DNA from: Salvator merianae
Taxonomy: Eukaryota > Chordata > Lepidosauria > Squamata > Teiidae
Assembly (NCBI GenBank): GCA_003586115.2
Contig: QVOM02000072.1
Span: forward strand, 1,764,361 to 1,828,360
Length of the DNA stretch: 64,000 nucleotides
Direction: 5' to 3'
Positions 48,280 through 59,634 of the stretch are shown here, in pieces (positions within the stretch are counted from its first letter, which is position 1; each line of letters begins with the position of its first letter). Under the pieces are notes generated by a model, which saw only the letters and a list, made by a program, of their open reading frames with translations, did not search any database and was not told the origin of the DNA. The translations under genes were made by a program, and so were the position numbers.

Positions 48280-48654
48280 ATCAATGCTGTTTCTCTCCCA
48301 CTGCTGATGCTGAAATAATGTGGAAGTCCCAGAAGCTTGTGAATATCTGTATACTTGGTCTCTTTAGGACTGGTAGAAAATAATGATAACTAAAAAGTCT
48401 TCCCTGCAAGAAAACTATCCTCAGGTACAAGAAGAGAATAAGAAAGGCATTGAATTGGGTTGCATTTTCAGGCAATGAACTGGATCTATAAAACTTTGAT
48501 TTCACATTCATGTAGAGATGTAATATTTATCTCAGGTCCATTCCTTTATTTAAACCAGAATATCAAAATGCTCTATCGCCCAAGCCCAGCTCAAGGCTTA
48601 ATACTGGGCAAGAAGAACATAGAGGATTCTTGAAGGAAGAACATTAGTCAGTGG

Positions 48655-48960
48655 GTCTTTCTGCACTGCTGCTTAGGCAGGATCAGAACGGGAACTACAA
48701 ACTTCCCTTCCTCATATTAAGGTGGAATACAGAAAGCCCCGGCCACTGCTGGTACGCTCCCTTCTACAAAGGTTGGAGCTTGATCCAGATCAAGGTGCCC
48801 TTAATCTGGATCACTGGTAGATCTTGATAACAGTGTCTACTGGCGGAGCAGTGTGGCCTAGTCCAGAACATGGAGGCGTGCCGTAATCTACGCTAGCATG
48901 TGGATGGCAAGTCCCTGTTCTGGGATATAATCCAGAATAAGGCCCTGTGCAGAAAAGACC
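48655..48960. repeat. MITE, GGYCYTTTCTGCACT family
   Basis: Ends GGGTCTTTCTGCACTGC and the complement of TGTGCAGAAAAGACC. The interior shares GATCCAGATCA and GGGATATAATCCAGAATAAG with other members. Confidence 0.7.
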
Positions 48961-49975
48961 TATGTCTCTATTATGTGGTAAAAGTACCTTAAATGAAGTC
49001 TGTTTCCATAACTCCCAATGGAGACCAGCTGCTCTGAGGGCCTCATTAAGGTCCCTTTACTGTGTCAATAGGGATACAGCAAGAATCTTATCACATTCTT
49101 TTTCTGGGGTGATTTTTACCTCAAAAGGAATGGTTTCAAGGCTCCTCCAGGACGAGAGATGTGGGCACCTCTCCTTGAAAATACCTCAAATTCGGGCTCA
49201 ATACTTCATGTAGAAAGGACCAAAATAGCTAGCTCCAGCTGAAGTTCATCCTGGAAAATCCTCCTAAAGATTCAATCACCCACTTCTTATATATATATTT
49301 GATTTGATTTGTAACCTGTCTTCCATCGATCCCAAGGCAGCTAACAAAATACAATACTTTACAATAAAAAATTACCGTCTTATCCTCTATTCACCCAGAA
49401 AGATTAGATTTTTCCTATTGTACCTCCTCCCACTCCACTACTATTTCCTTGTTTTTCAAGAACGATGGGGAGGGGAGGAATCCCAAAGCCCCTTGCAAGG
49501 AATCCCAAAGCCCCTTAGAAGCCATTTTGACAGACAAGACACTCATTCCTATTGTGGAAATTAAGAATTTACTGTTGCCAACTGCATCGTCTGATTGTTT
49601 CTTAAACAACAAGAAGCAGGGAGCCTATCTTTTCCCACTACTTTCATTTCCAGTCGCTTTCCATAAATCCTCATTTCATAAGTTCACTTTCAGACACAGC
49701 AGAAATTCACTTTTTTAGAAAAAGAAAGCTGAGCATTTGGGTTGTGTGTGTACCTCAGTTCTCCAGTATTAGTTTTAGTGAAAGCTGGGATTTTCCTGAG
49801 AAAACAAGAGACTTGGTAAACCTAAGTAGTACCTATATCCGCCATAATGAATAGCCATTGATAAAGGTATCTTAAATTCCCTTTAAAGATGTCAGATGCA
49901 AATCCCATGCTTTCTTTGTTGCAATGTACCAGATATTTCCCCTAAGTGAGGATTACACACTGAAATTGTTTGTTT

Positions 49976-49994
49976 TCTTTCTTTCCCTTTCTTT

Positions 49995-50050
<56 letters not shown>

Positions 50051-50053
50051 TTA
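49976..50053. repeat. (TTTC)n microsatellite forming the exon 7 polypyrimidine tract
   Basis: About fifteen uninterrupted TTTC units run to 50050 and pass straight into the TTTTAG acceptor. No other pyrimidine tract separates it from the exon. Confidence 0.95.
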
Positions 50054-50054
50054 G

Positions 50055-50191
50055 AACTAGTCACTTGCCACTCTTTCTCCAGATGAATCCACGCCATTCT
50101 GACTGGAGTCACACTGGTTTAAAGGGGATAATTCCATCGGTGCTTCACTATAGTCTTCTTGGTTACAACTTTTTCATTCCAGATTCAATAG
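50055..50191 (+). CDS. GH31-like membrane protein, coding exon 7 (residues 490-536), acid/base region
   Basis: The acceptor TTTTAG at 50054 directly follows a TTTC microsatellite; the donor is ATAG|GTAATA. The exon enters in phase 2 and leaves in phase 1. It encodes FLQMNPRHSDWSHTGLKG at 497-514, comparable to FRLVDRDSVWGYDLGLRS of MYORG, then IIPSVLHYSLLGYNFFIPDSI, a very clear match to [21 protein letters not shown]. In MYORG the aspartate of RDS is the acid/base. Here the triplet is RHS, so the position holds H504. D507 is close by, but aligning it there would need a shift of the well-matched tryptophan. Confidence 0.85.
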
Positions 50192-51036
50192 GTAATATTT
50201 TTTTTTTTAAAAAGTTGCTTCCCTCAGTTCCTTTTCATATCTATCTGTTAAAGGCTGAACAGGGGCATGGGGGTATAGCTGAGTACTGAAGTGCATGATT
50301 TCTATACAACAGGTCCTAAGTTCAACTATCAACATGTCTGGAAAAAAATGCCTTTATGAAACCCTAGCCAGATGCTAAAGGGCAGGGGTGATTAAAAATT
50401 TTGTCCTTGAAAAGTTGCTGTTTTCAAAGTAATCCACAAGTGGACTACTTCAGTACACTGGTCCATGGAAAACCTGCAAACAGCATGCCTCCATGATCCA
50501 GTATACCATGCCGAGTCCCATTTTAACCAAGCACCCTAAAGAAGCACCAGAAGTACGCTGTTCCTGGACATTCAGGCTAAAAACACCCAGGTTAAAAACA
50601 CAGACCGGAAACTTTGTAGGCCAAGTTTGAAGCTGGGCCAGGTTCACGGGCTGTCCACAACATGGGCAGCCCTATAGTAGCCCCACAGCTGCCCATTCCA
50701 CCTCAGGACGTGTTACCTATACCAGAATGGAGTGGCCCACCATAGCACTGCGTAGTTCCACACAGTGTGGAAAGGGCCTTACTGTCTGAGGTCTTTGGGG
50801 TCCCATGTTAGATTTCATTGATTTTGTTGTTGGAAATTAGCCAGCATATTAAAAATATTTGAAAACAGGCTTCTTAAACAGTGAGTTTTTCAAAACATAA
50901 CAGCATCTTTCATCTCATTAGCACACACTCACATGCACACATACCAAGCAACAGTTTCTGCCTTCTGCTAATTTGTACTAGATGTTGCGTTGGCTCCTGG
51001 TTCAACCAATAGCAAGGTAGAAAATAGTTCTGTTGG

Positions 51037-52440
51037 GGCACAGTCAGACATCCTAGGGATAATGCGTACTGGGGGGAAACGAAGATCAGATACATGTTCT
51101 GCTCATTCCCACTTTTGTATTATAGCACAGACTTAATTAGGATTTGCTTGTTCTCACTCTTCATTTTTCTTGTGCTCGGCATGGGGAAAGTGTACCTTCC
51201 CCTTTCCACCCCCCACCAACTTCCCCTCCCTGTGTAATCAGTGGTTGGATGCAGTTGCAGTGTTCAAATGTTGACTTCACAGGAGTGTAAAAGTCAAACT
51301 CCACCCTCCATATTTCCCTACTGCCACATCAGAACATGGATTCCCTTGGCAGCATTAGTGGCCATTCACTGTCTGTTCCTTTTTCCCCTCCAACCTGTAC
51401 CACCCAAGCACAACTTCAATTCCATGTTTACCACACAGTAAAGCTCCTTGAAGGCCAGGTCTCAAATTCTTCTCCTTTGTATTTGCAGTTTAGTGCAATT
51501 GTGCAATTTCAAGCAGCATGCAATGGGGGAGAGCTCTGTGAAAAGGGGGGAATATGTGAGGGGATTAATATTCATGATAGTGAAGTTAGTAGTCGGCAAA
51601 TGGACTCTATCTCACTCCACATGATGGCATGTGTCCCACAATGAAGTTGGGTTGTGCAGATAACAAAGTTGATGGTGATGTGGGTCATTGTTGGGGTAAG
51701 GGGACTGCACTCCCAAACAGGCACAGCTGAGGTGTGCACCAATCAACATGCACCCTTATCCCCTTGCGTCCTCAAACAAGACTGATAGGCTGTTTGCCCT
51801 AGAGCAGTTGAAACACAGTGCCAGTTTTGTGCAAAAGTCCTCTGTTAATGAAAGGAGACATAATTTCCCTTGTGTATTGCCAAAGGAAAAGGGAAGAAAT
51901 ATTATGCACTTCTCCTTGCAGGGATGGGAAAGAAAGGAGGATGCATGTATTTCGAGAATGGTCTGTGGTGCCTAGCCAACTGTGGAACAGTGTTCAAGGC
52001 AAACAAAGCGTAACTTCCACTGTATCTTCACTTGGGTTAAAAAATCAAATGGTTTGAATGTGCAAACTGGGACAACACAGCAGAAATCAGGAAATATATG
52101 TCAGGTGCTGTGCTCTCTTCCCACCCCAATAGTGACATTCTCACCCTCCTGAGTACAATGGCCACCACAAAGTCTGTCATTCGATGGGAGGAAATGGGAA
52201 GCCCTCCTTCTGCACACCCAAAAAAGTATACTCCCCTTCCAAAACAGTCTACTTGCACATTCTCACTTTGCAAAATAAAATGGGCTAATGATCTAAAGTG
52301 AGCTGAGAGCTAATCCAAATGCAAAATAGTCCTAATTGGGGCAATTTTGTCCAAAAAAGAACAGAAACACAATATCTTGTCCGGACAATCAGGACTGAAG
52401 ACAGCCTGTAAACTGGTTAAATGCCGTGTCTGATCATGCC
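51037..52440 (+). repeat. Family X TIR element, full-length copy
   Basis: Starts GGCACAGTCAGACATCCTAG and ends GTGTCTGATCATGCC; the ends are inverted repeats. Internal blocks (CAAATGTTGACTTCACAGG, GTGCAATTGTGCAATTT-like, CCAAACAGGCACAG, TGGACT...) match 40155-41695 throughout. Short open frames (up to 102 codons) have no recognisable domain. Confidence 0.75.
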
Positions 52441-52929
52441 ATTGTAATGGTTTAACCCTTTCCAGACCTCAAATCTGAGGTCAAGCAAATGAGGACTCTT
52501 TAGATGATCTGTACCCTGCCAATAAATTCAGGTGTGATGCAGGACCGGAGGCCTCTGTACTAGGTGACTATGGGAACAGAGAAGATGGCAATTCAAACAG
52601 ACCTTAATTAAGAAGTGACTTGGTAGGAAGAGCGAGTTCACAGAAGAAAGTACCTGCCTGGATAAAAGCTTGGCTGAAGTCAACTTCTAAAGTCAATAAC
52701 TATATTTTGAGGTGCCAAATTTCTTATTGTTGTACAATGTTTCAAAATATCTAATGAAATGCAAACTGGTTATTTTAAGTAAATAAATAACTTGAAGGTT
52801 GCATAATAATCATGAGCAAGGTCAAAATTGGTAGAGGCGTGCCTGCTTTCTCTTCCACTCCATTCAAATATGCTGCTCACTCCAGATCTAGATAAACTTA
52901 TGGGGATTGAAGGCTTTTGCTATTGAACT

Positions 52930-53620
52930 GAACCTAACTCAAAATTTGGGGTTCAGTCCCATAGCAAACCAAACTGTGGGGAATTCAAAGTGAATGGTTA
53001 GTCTGGTTTTATTCCCCTTTCCCCTATTGTGCCATGACCTCCCCGCTTACCCCACTGTGCCAATGGCCTCCCCCATCATACCCGTGGCCTCCCCCCTTGT
53101 GCCAACATATTACCTACCTGCTGGGCTAAGCTGCCACTGCCAACAATGTAGTTCTGCTAAAAGTCTTGGCCTACTAAGACCTTCTGGAAGATGACAAGGC
53201 CTTCCAGAAGGCTAAGGGTGTAAGTGGAGTGCCTCCACTTAGGAAGGCCTCACATGTGACTAACTACATTTGAGGCCTTCCAGGAAGTATGATCTGCTGG
53301 GAGAACATGTGGTCCTCCCCTTATTAGGCCAAGACAAAGCATGCCAACAGCCCTTTGGAAGAACTGCATGGCCAATGACAGTAGCCCAAACTGGCAGGTA
53401 GGTGAAGTGCAAGCAAGGGGAAAGCTGTGTGCGTAAAGGGAGAAACCATGGATGTAAAGGGGTAAGGGGCTACATGTGCAATAAGGGTGGACTGTGTGCA
53501 AGGGGGGAGGTTGTAGTCATAAGAGCGTAAAGGGGATGCACAAGAGGAGATGTGAAAATGCTGCAGGTGAAAGGGGAGTCTGGTAAACCCAATCCTGAAC
53601 TGACCAGCTGGTTCTAAACT
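52930..53620. repeat. Inverted-repeat element with C/T- and G/A-rich arms, copy 2
   Basis: TACCTACCTGCTGGGCTAAG near 53109 pairs with GCCCAAACTGGCAGGTAGGT near 53383, and GGCCTACTAAGACC with the reverse of GGTCCTCC...TTAGGCC. Left C/T-rich repeats (GTGCCAATGGCCTCCCCC) mirror right G/A-rich ones. It is related to 10490-11060. Confidence 0.6.
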
Positions 53621-54793
53621 TGGTGGCAAATGGCTTGCCCATACCTGGTTTGGATTCATTATTCTCACAGCCTACAAATATCCTAAATGGCAGGCAAGGG
53701 AGTAAGGATATTGGAGAACTGCAACAGGGAAGTTCCAGATGGCTACGTTTTGGCACAAGAAGCTACTGGTTATTCACACAGCGTGAGACATCACAAGTAG
53801 ACAGGTAGTTTATTTGCAACTTCATTGCCAGGCAAGACTAAAAAAGCCATTAAGAAAGTAATTTGCAGCCCGTTGCCAATTCCCCCTAAAAGTCCTAAGC
53901 AGTTGGAAATTCCTACAGACATGTGGTCTTGGACCATCCTCAGCTTGAACCCACTTTTCCACTCTTCAGCAATACTTCCCTTCAATCTCAGGCATCATCC
54001 ACACAGGCACTCCCCCAGGTGGCAAGGGGGTAGGGCAGGACTATTCTTTTAGCCCTGGAACTGCCACAACCTCCAACCAAAGCACCATTTTAGGGTACTC
54101 GTTACCATGGAAGCTTCTGGAAGTTGATTGCTACTTTCTTAGCATCCAGGGGATTGGGTTTTTTTTTAGAATTTCTTTTTTCTAGGGGTAGAAGCAGGCC
54201 TTGGAGCTGATTGTCTTCAGCTCTGCTTCTTGCAAGAAGTTATGAAGGTTATCCCTACAAGCTGTTTTGCCACACTTCTTGGTATATCATGGTATTTCTG
54301 GCACATAGTTCATAACAGGTCTTGCCAACCTCCTCACATAGTGTGCCATCCAGCAAAGTACTTAAGAGACTTGGTCTTAATTGAAGGTTGTTTTATTGCA
54401 GCCAGTTAAGAAGTACTGAGTGCAGTCAAGCAAATTTCAATTGTCACGGATGCAATCAACCACACACTGGGGTTTAAATTTCTTCCTTATAAAATACAGC
54501 TTGTGGATTTAATTTCTGCATGCACAGTCACAGAAAACATGGAAGCTCTGTTTTCCATTACTCAGTTCATTGTTAGCTTTGTCCATTTCTGCATTACATG
54601 TTGCTTCTGATATTGCATAGCCAAAGGCTGCCCAGGAAACCAATTTTTCCTTTCCCATTTCCCTCCAGTGTAGTAGAATGTTGTTGGCTGTGTCCTCTTG
54701 TACTGCAGTAAGAGCAAGGAATCACCTGAAAACAGGCAGAGGGATCTTATATCACTTCATCACGGTGATTCTTCTTCCACACTGCAGTTCAGT

Positions 54794-55215
54794 AAGGCCC
54801 TTACTTTCTCTTAGTCGGGATCAATGTGGGCTTTATCAGCGCTATCTACACTGACAGCAGTGATCCGAGTCAGTCCACGCTGCAGCCTCGAAGCTTACAT
54901 GAGCTTTGCAGCTGCACCCCCACACCTCTGAGGGCTAGGAAGAAAAGTTCCTAGCCTTGGGGCCTCTGAGGGGTGCATTTCAGTGGCTTGCTGTGGCACA
55001 CCACTGAAATGCCCCCTCTAGTAATTCCAAACACAGGAGGCATGCTTTCTGCACACCTCTCGTATTCTGGATCAGGGCTGCTGGTGCACCTGATTAATGC
55101 AGGCAGAGCAGACCAGCAGGGTGCATGGTCTCATAGATCTGGATTAATGTGTAGCTCTATGAGGCCTAAATGTGTACTATGCAGACCCTTAATCTACATT
55201 AAGAGTCTGTGCACC
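54794..55215. repeat. MITE related to 241-789
   Basis: Begins AAGGCCCTTACTTTCTCTTA; shares GAGGGCTAGGAAGAAAAGTT (hairpin with CCTAGCC), CATTTCAGTGGCTTGC... and GGCATGCTTTCTGCA with the first element. The right end is weak. Confidence 0.55.
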
Positions 55216-55554
55216 TAAGTTTTTCTACAAAGGAGAAAGTAGAGTGACCTTTCAAGCAACACCTATAAAGAGGAAGTGCATCCATGAGAAAGGGGAGGTG
55301 GACTTGCACATGTTAATTTAGAAGTTATCATGTCATTTAAAAAAATCCAGTGCCTTCTCATGAACCTTGCCCAAGCTCCCCTGCATACTTGCTCTTCCAG
55401 GGCTAATTGTTTATGGGCAATACCTTCTTCCTCTGTAGGGTTCTTTATCCTGGAAAGCGACATCTTGGAAATTCACCTTCTAATAGTGAATTGTCTCATC
55501 ATAGGAGTTCTCTGAGCTGGATTTTCTTGTCTACCCTTCAAAACAGAATTCAAA

Positions 55555-56213
55555 GACACAGCCATGTTAGTTTGGGTCAGTAAACAAGGGTGTCAGGTAG
55601 CACCTTAGAGATCAATAAAGAGAAAGAAGTTGGCAGCATGAGCTTTGCAGACTAAGCCTACTTTATCAGATGCATCTTTTGATGTTGCATCTGATGAAGT
55701 AGGCTTAAGGCCTGTTCACACTTGCTGGCCTGGTATGGTATAATAATACCATATCAGGCCAGTGAAGATCAAATGCTATTTGCACTTCAAGCACTAAATT
55801 AGTCCTCTACTTGGTCAGCAGTGCTTGAAATATGAATGGCCACCCCAGGGCTGCCTGGATGGCTGAGGCAACAGCTGCACCAGCATCCGATGAGAGGCTT
55901 GTTGTTGCCATGGTGATCAGGACATGGTGTGTGACTGCTCAGCTGCGCCACCACGCACACTCACCATGCTACATCTGGAAGAGGGTGCAGACCCTGGCAT
56001 CCAGGAGCAATCCACATGCTCCTGATAAGAAGGAGTCTACTGCTGGATGGTTTGGGGGGAGCCTGTGGCAACTTCTGGTAAGTTGTCGCAGCTTCCCAAT
56101 GCAGATGGGCCTCCCCAGTGAGGCAAATGTGAACAGGCCTTCAGTCTATGAAAGCTCATGCTACCAACTTCTTTCTCTCTGTTAGTCTCTAAGGTGCTAC
56201 TAGAGCCCCTTGC
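55555..56213. repeat. Foldback element copy 2, split by a hairpin MITE
   Basis: The halves 55555-55704 and 56144-56213 correspond to the element at 46843-47040 (GCACCTTAGAGATCAATAAA, GAAGTTGGCAGCATGAGC and GAAAGCTCATGCTACCAACT, TAGTCTCTAAGGTGCTACTA). The MITE sits in the centre at AGTAGGCTTA|GTCTATG. Confidence 0.85.
55708..56140. repeat. Hairpin MITE family, copy 3, with 3-bp flanking repeat
   Basis: Ends AGGCCTGTTCACACTTGC and the complement of GCAAATGTGAACAGGCCT. The flanks are TTA (55705-55707) and TCA (56141-56143), consistent with a 3-bp duplication carrying one change. The palindrome at 55725-55762 has arms CTGGCCTGGTATGGTATA. A TTGCCATGGTGATC block near 55905 fits the other copies. 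Confidence 0.8.
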
Positions 56214-56984
56214 TTCAAAACAGAAGCTTGTTAAATGGCTATTATATACAATGTGCTGAAGAAGGTGGAAGGAAAGTGTTTCTGTCTTAAAACTTTAATG
56301 TCTCTGCCGGACTAGTCTCTATAATAGATGTGTGGCTTTGGAAGTTAACTATATCATTCTTCGATCCAGAACAAATTTGGCTGAATAACAATTTGATGCT
56401 TTAGAAATGACCTTTCTGTTCTTTCTCTCTTTGCAAGTGGGCACACAGAGGACAAAATAGAAAGAGATATAAAAAATATTAACAGTCTTTCGAAACTACA
56501 GAATTGAACTAGGTGAACCTGACAATAAATCTTGCTTTTTGTACTGAAAAAAGTAGAGCCGATGAGTTTTTTTGTTCTCATAAGAAACTGTCGCTTATGA
56601 TAAAATGCATGCTGTATCAGAACAAAATATTATGTTTTGGAAAGTAATTTCCTTTCCGGCAGGAGTTGCTTTCTTGATGCCTAAGGCAAGGCTTTTAATA
56701 AAAATCCTCTCTTAACCTTCATCCTCTTGCCCGCTAGCCAGCATATAGTATTTAAAGAGGAAACTCATCTGTTCCCATTTACATCATGGGTTTCTTATGA
56801 ATTAGATAAGAGTATCTTTTTCTCTCTATTGCCTTTCTATTTAGGTGGAGTAAAAGTTGTGCTGATAGATCCCCTTAAGAATCTATCACCTTAGCTCAAA
56901 TAATGTTATGTCACATTACATGCCAGAAGCATTTGGATGCATTAAATACTCAGAGGCCGTGGTCCAACATGAATGGTATGCTAA

Positions 56985-58495
56985 ATCACTGAAATCATTA
57001 ATGCTTCTTCTAAAAGACTCTTCTCTAGATCCAGCAACTCTGAGTAATTACTGCCCAATCTCAAGCATCCCTTGAGAAAATTGTTCTAGTGTAGCATTAG
57101 AGTGCCTGGAGTAAACAGATTATCTAGGTCCCTTTCAGTCTGGAGTCAGGCCATGTTGAAGCACAGAAACAGTATTGATCACCCTCTAGGATGATCTTCT
57201 TAGATACTTAGATGGGGAAAGCACACACCCCTTGGTCCTGTTACATTTTTCAGTGGCTTTTGATATCATTGACCATGGAATCCTTCTGGAACACCTTTGT
57301 GGGTTTGGGACTGGAGGCGCTGTTGTGCAGTGGTTATGGTCCTATTTGTCAGTGCATTTCCGATCAGTGTTCATAGCAGGAGAGAAGTCAAGCCCATTGT
57401 TACTCATTTGTGGGGTTCTGCAGCACTCACTTCTATCCCCCTAGTTATTTATTTATTTATATTAAGCTATAAACAACAACTGTGGCATAACAGACATATT
57501 ACAGCAAACTAGTACAATGATACTACAGCAGTATCTAAGCTAAGGTTGAATACATTATAATATGGTGTTAAGAGGAGATTATTCTATTAGTAGGCTTTTC
57601 CTTAACCAAATTCCACAAATGTCTGTGATGGGAACAAATCATGCTGTTGATTGTGAAGAACTTCAAAGAGTGGTTTCCATGTTTGATAAAATTAGGGTCT
57701 ATGTGTTCACCCTCCATTGATCTGAGTTGAATAGAAATTAGTCCATTCATTAGAATGTCCCAAATTCTGGAGTACCATTGATCTAATAAAAGCTTTGAAG
57801 AGTCTTTCCAATGTTGAGCGACAATGACTTTAGCAGCCAAAATCAAAAAGTCCATTAAGGGTTTATGGGGCAACTTTTCATTATCATTTTTATACAACAT
57901 TAGTAAATAAAGCTCAACTGTAGCTTTGGGTTAGGTGTCATCAGTAAGCTGATGATAAGCGATTGTATATCTCCACCTTAAGGCAAAGTGGGAATCTAGT
58001 GGAAGTGCTGGCCCAGTGCCTGGAGTCTGTGAGGCTTGGATGGGTCAAAACAAACTCAAACTCAGTTCCTCCAAGTCAGAGCTGTTGTTTTTGAAATCCT
58101 GATCTGGCCATAATTTGGTTCCAAGTGTGTGTGTCTCTTGATGCTACCCCTGAGGTCCTACTAGACTCACAGCTCCTGCTGGTGGAAGTTGTGGGCTAGA
58201 GGAGCCTTTGCCCAGCTTTGTTTGTTGCAATCATTCCTTAACCTACATGTATTTACAGTGGCTAATGTCTCATCATCTCTAAAATGGTCTACCCTTGAGG
58301 TTGACTCAGAAACTACAGCTGGTCCAAAATGCAACAGCTCATGTAATCACTCTCCTGCATCTGGGAAGAGAATGTTTTCAGCTGCAGCCCCAGCACCCAC
58401 CTGAGTTAAGGGTGATAACATCATTACTGAAGTTAAAGAAGCAACTTAAGAATCACCCAAAGCATAAGCCTCTTTAAACTACTTTTTGGGCACTT
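56985..58495 (+). mobile_element. L2 LINE, RT to near 3' end, interrupted by L1
   Basis: Landmarks: LSNYCPISS (57040), SVAFDIIDHGILLEHLCGFG (57253, matching the L2 DTIDHGIL box), LICGVLQHSLLSP (57409), then after the L1 insertion GVISKLMITIVYL (57937, in place of RYHQYADDTQLY), LRLTQKLQLVQNATAHVI (58294). Frames are broken. Confidence 0.8.
57443..57915 (-). mobile_element. L1 LINE 3' fragment, minus strand, inside L2
   Basis: The minus frame at 57568-57900 encodes KPLMDFLILAAKVIVAQHWK and LLLDQWYSRIWDILMNGLIS, similar to L1 ORF2 C-terminal sequence. The TTATTTATTTATTTATA at 57443 would be its inverted poly-A type tail. Confidence 0.65.
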
Positions 58496-58544
58496 TTTTT
58501 GGGAGGGGATATGCTTACCTCCCCCATATGGATGCATGGAGATA

Positions 58545-58705
58545 GAAGGAGGTGACTCAATGAGTGCAAATCACACCCAGAATCGTCTTGAAGAGCACTA
58601 AAAATGGCTGATTTCTGACCACAGAAATGGCTGATTTCTGACTACATTTCTGGTTCTCCGTGGTGAGTCTGGGTGTAATTTTCACTGCTGTGAGTGAAGT
58701 TTTGC
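58545..58705. repeat. Short foldback element with internal direct repeat
   Basis: GAGTGCAAATCACACCCAGA near 58561 pairs with TCTGGGTGTAATTTTCACTG near 58666. Inside, AAATGGCTGATTTCTGAC is repeated twice in tandem (58604 and 58625). Confidence 0.6.
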
Positions 58706-59634
58706 ACGGCATAGCCCCTCCAATACTAGTGGGAGATATGCACAGCCACTCCTCTCGCCAAAAGCAGTAGAAAACCTGCCAAACATCAGATGTACCTGGG
58801 GTTTTTTCCCAGCTTTTTCTATGGCTAGGTTAATTGGTTTGGTAATTTCTGTAGCCAGCCTGGAGCAAAGCTGCTCACAGAGCTAATCAAGGAGCAAGGA
58901 TGGTAATGTAGGTAGGGGCAGTCAAAGAAGCTCCCAGGAGAGATGGTGGGGGCACTGGAGGCTTGCAGGTGTGCCTCCCCAAGACAAGTAGAACCATGGT
59001 CCCACTGGAGAACAAAGTGGCCCAGAGGCAAAATTTGCCACAGCAGTTTGTGTTCTCTTCTCCTGGCACTACCACTCACAGTCTTTCTCCTGAGTTATGA
59101 AATGGAACCTTTGCTTAGATGAGATAAGCCAGGTCTGCAGCAGAGGAAGAGAGATGGTAGCTTGACCCAGTCCTTTAATGAATCCGTATGGCTGCCATCT
59201 GTCGGTGAGCAGGAGGAGAATTATTTTGGCACATAATATTCATGGTTATTTAATGTGTTAATCTGGACACTCTCATGTAGTGATCTACAGCCCCATGAGT
59301 TTGGAACATTGTCTGAATGAAGAAATCTTACCATTCTACACAACAAATCAACTTGCTTGCATAAAATTTTGCGCAGTCTGTGTGAACTGGCCTTAAACTT
59401 AATCCCAAATCATTCCTATGATATTTAATTGTAACGTATTACGTTGAGTAATGAATGGAATTAAACAATAAGAATACCAGAAGTTAGTCATTGCCACTGA
59501 TGCGAATTCAGTGGCTCTCAGGAGTAAATGAGAAGTACAGAAGTATAGGACATACGTTATTTTTCTTTTGATGAACTTTAATACAATCATCTTATTCATT
59601 TCACCTGCTGTGACCAGTCCTGCTTTTCACACAG

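Larger units (their letters stand above)
43315..49975 (+). other. Introns 4, 5 and most of 6
   Basis: Intron 4 (43315-44364) has only an L2-like tail near 43450-43500. Intron 5 (44569-47780) has nothing nameable in 44569-46842, then four short elements between 46843 and 47715. Intron 6 (48050-50054) holds two MITEs and a minus-strand LINE tail near 49300-49345; 49346-49975 shows nothing. Confidence 0.55.
50192..59634 (+). other. Intron 7 of the GH31-like gene (if exon 8 is real)
   Basis: This interval holds family X (51037), the inverted-repeat element (52930), MITEs (54794, 55555) and the L2/L1 stack (56985). Gaps 50192-51036, 52441-52929, 53621-54793, 56214-56984 and 58706-59634 show no gene. 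A MITE terminus in reverse (CACACAGTGTGGAAAGGGCC) ends near 50780 without a clear partner. Confidence 0.5.
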
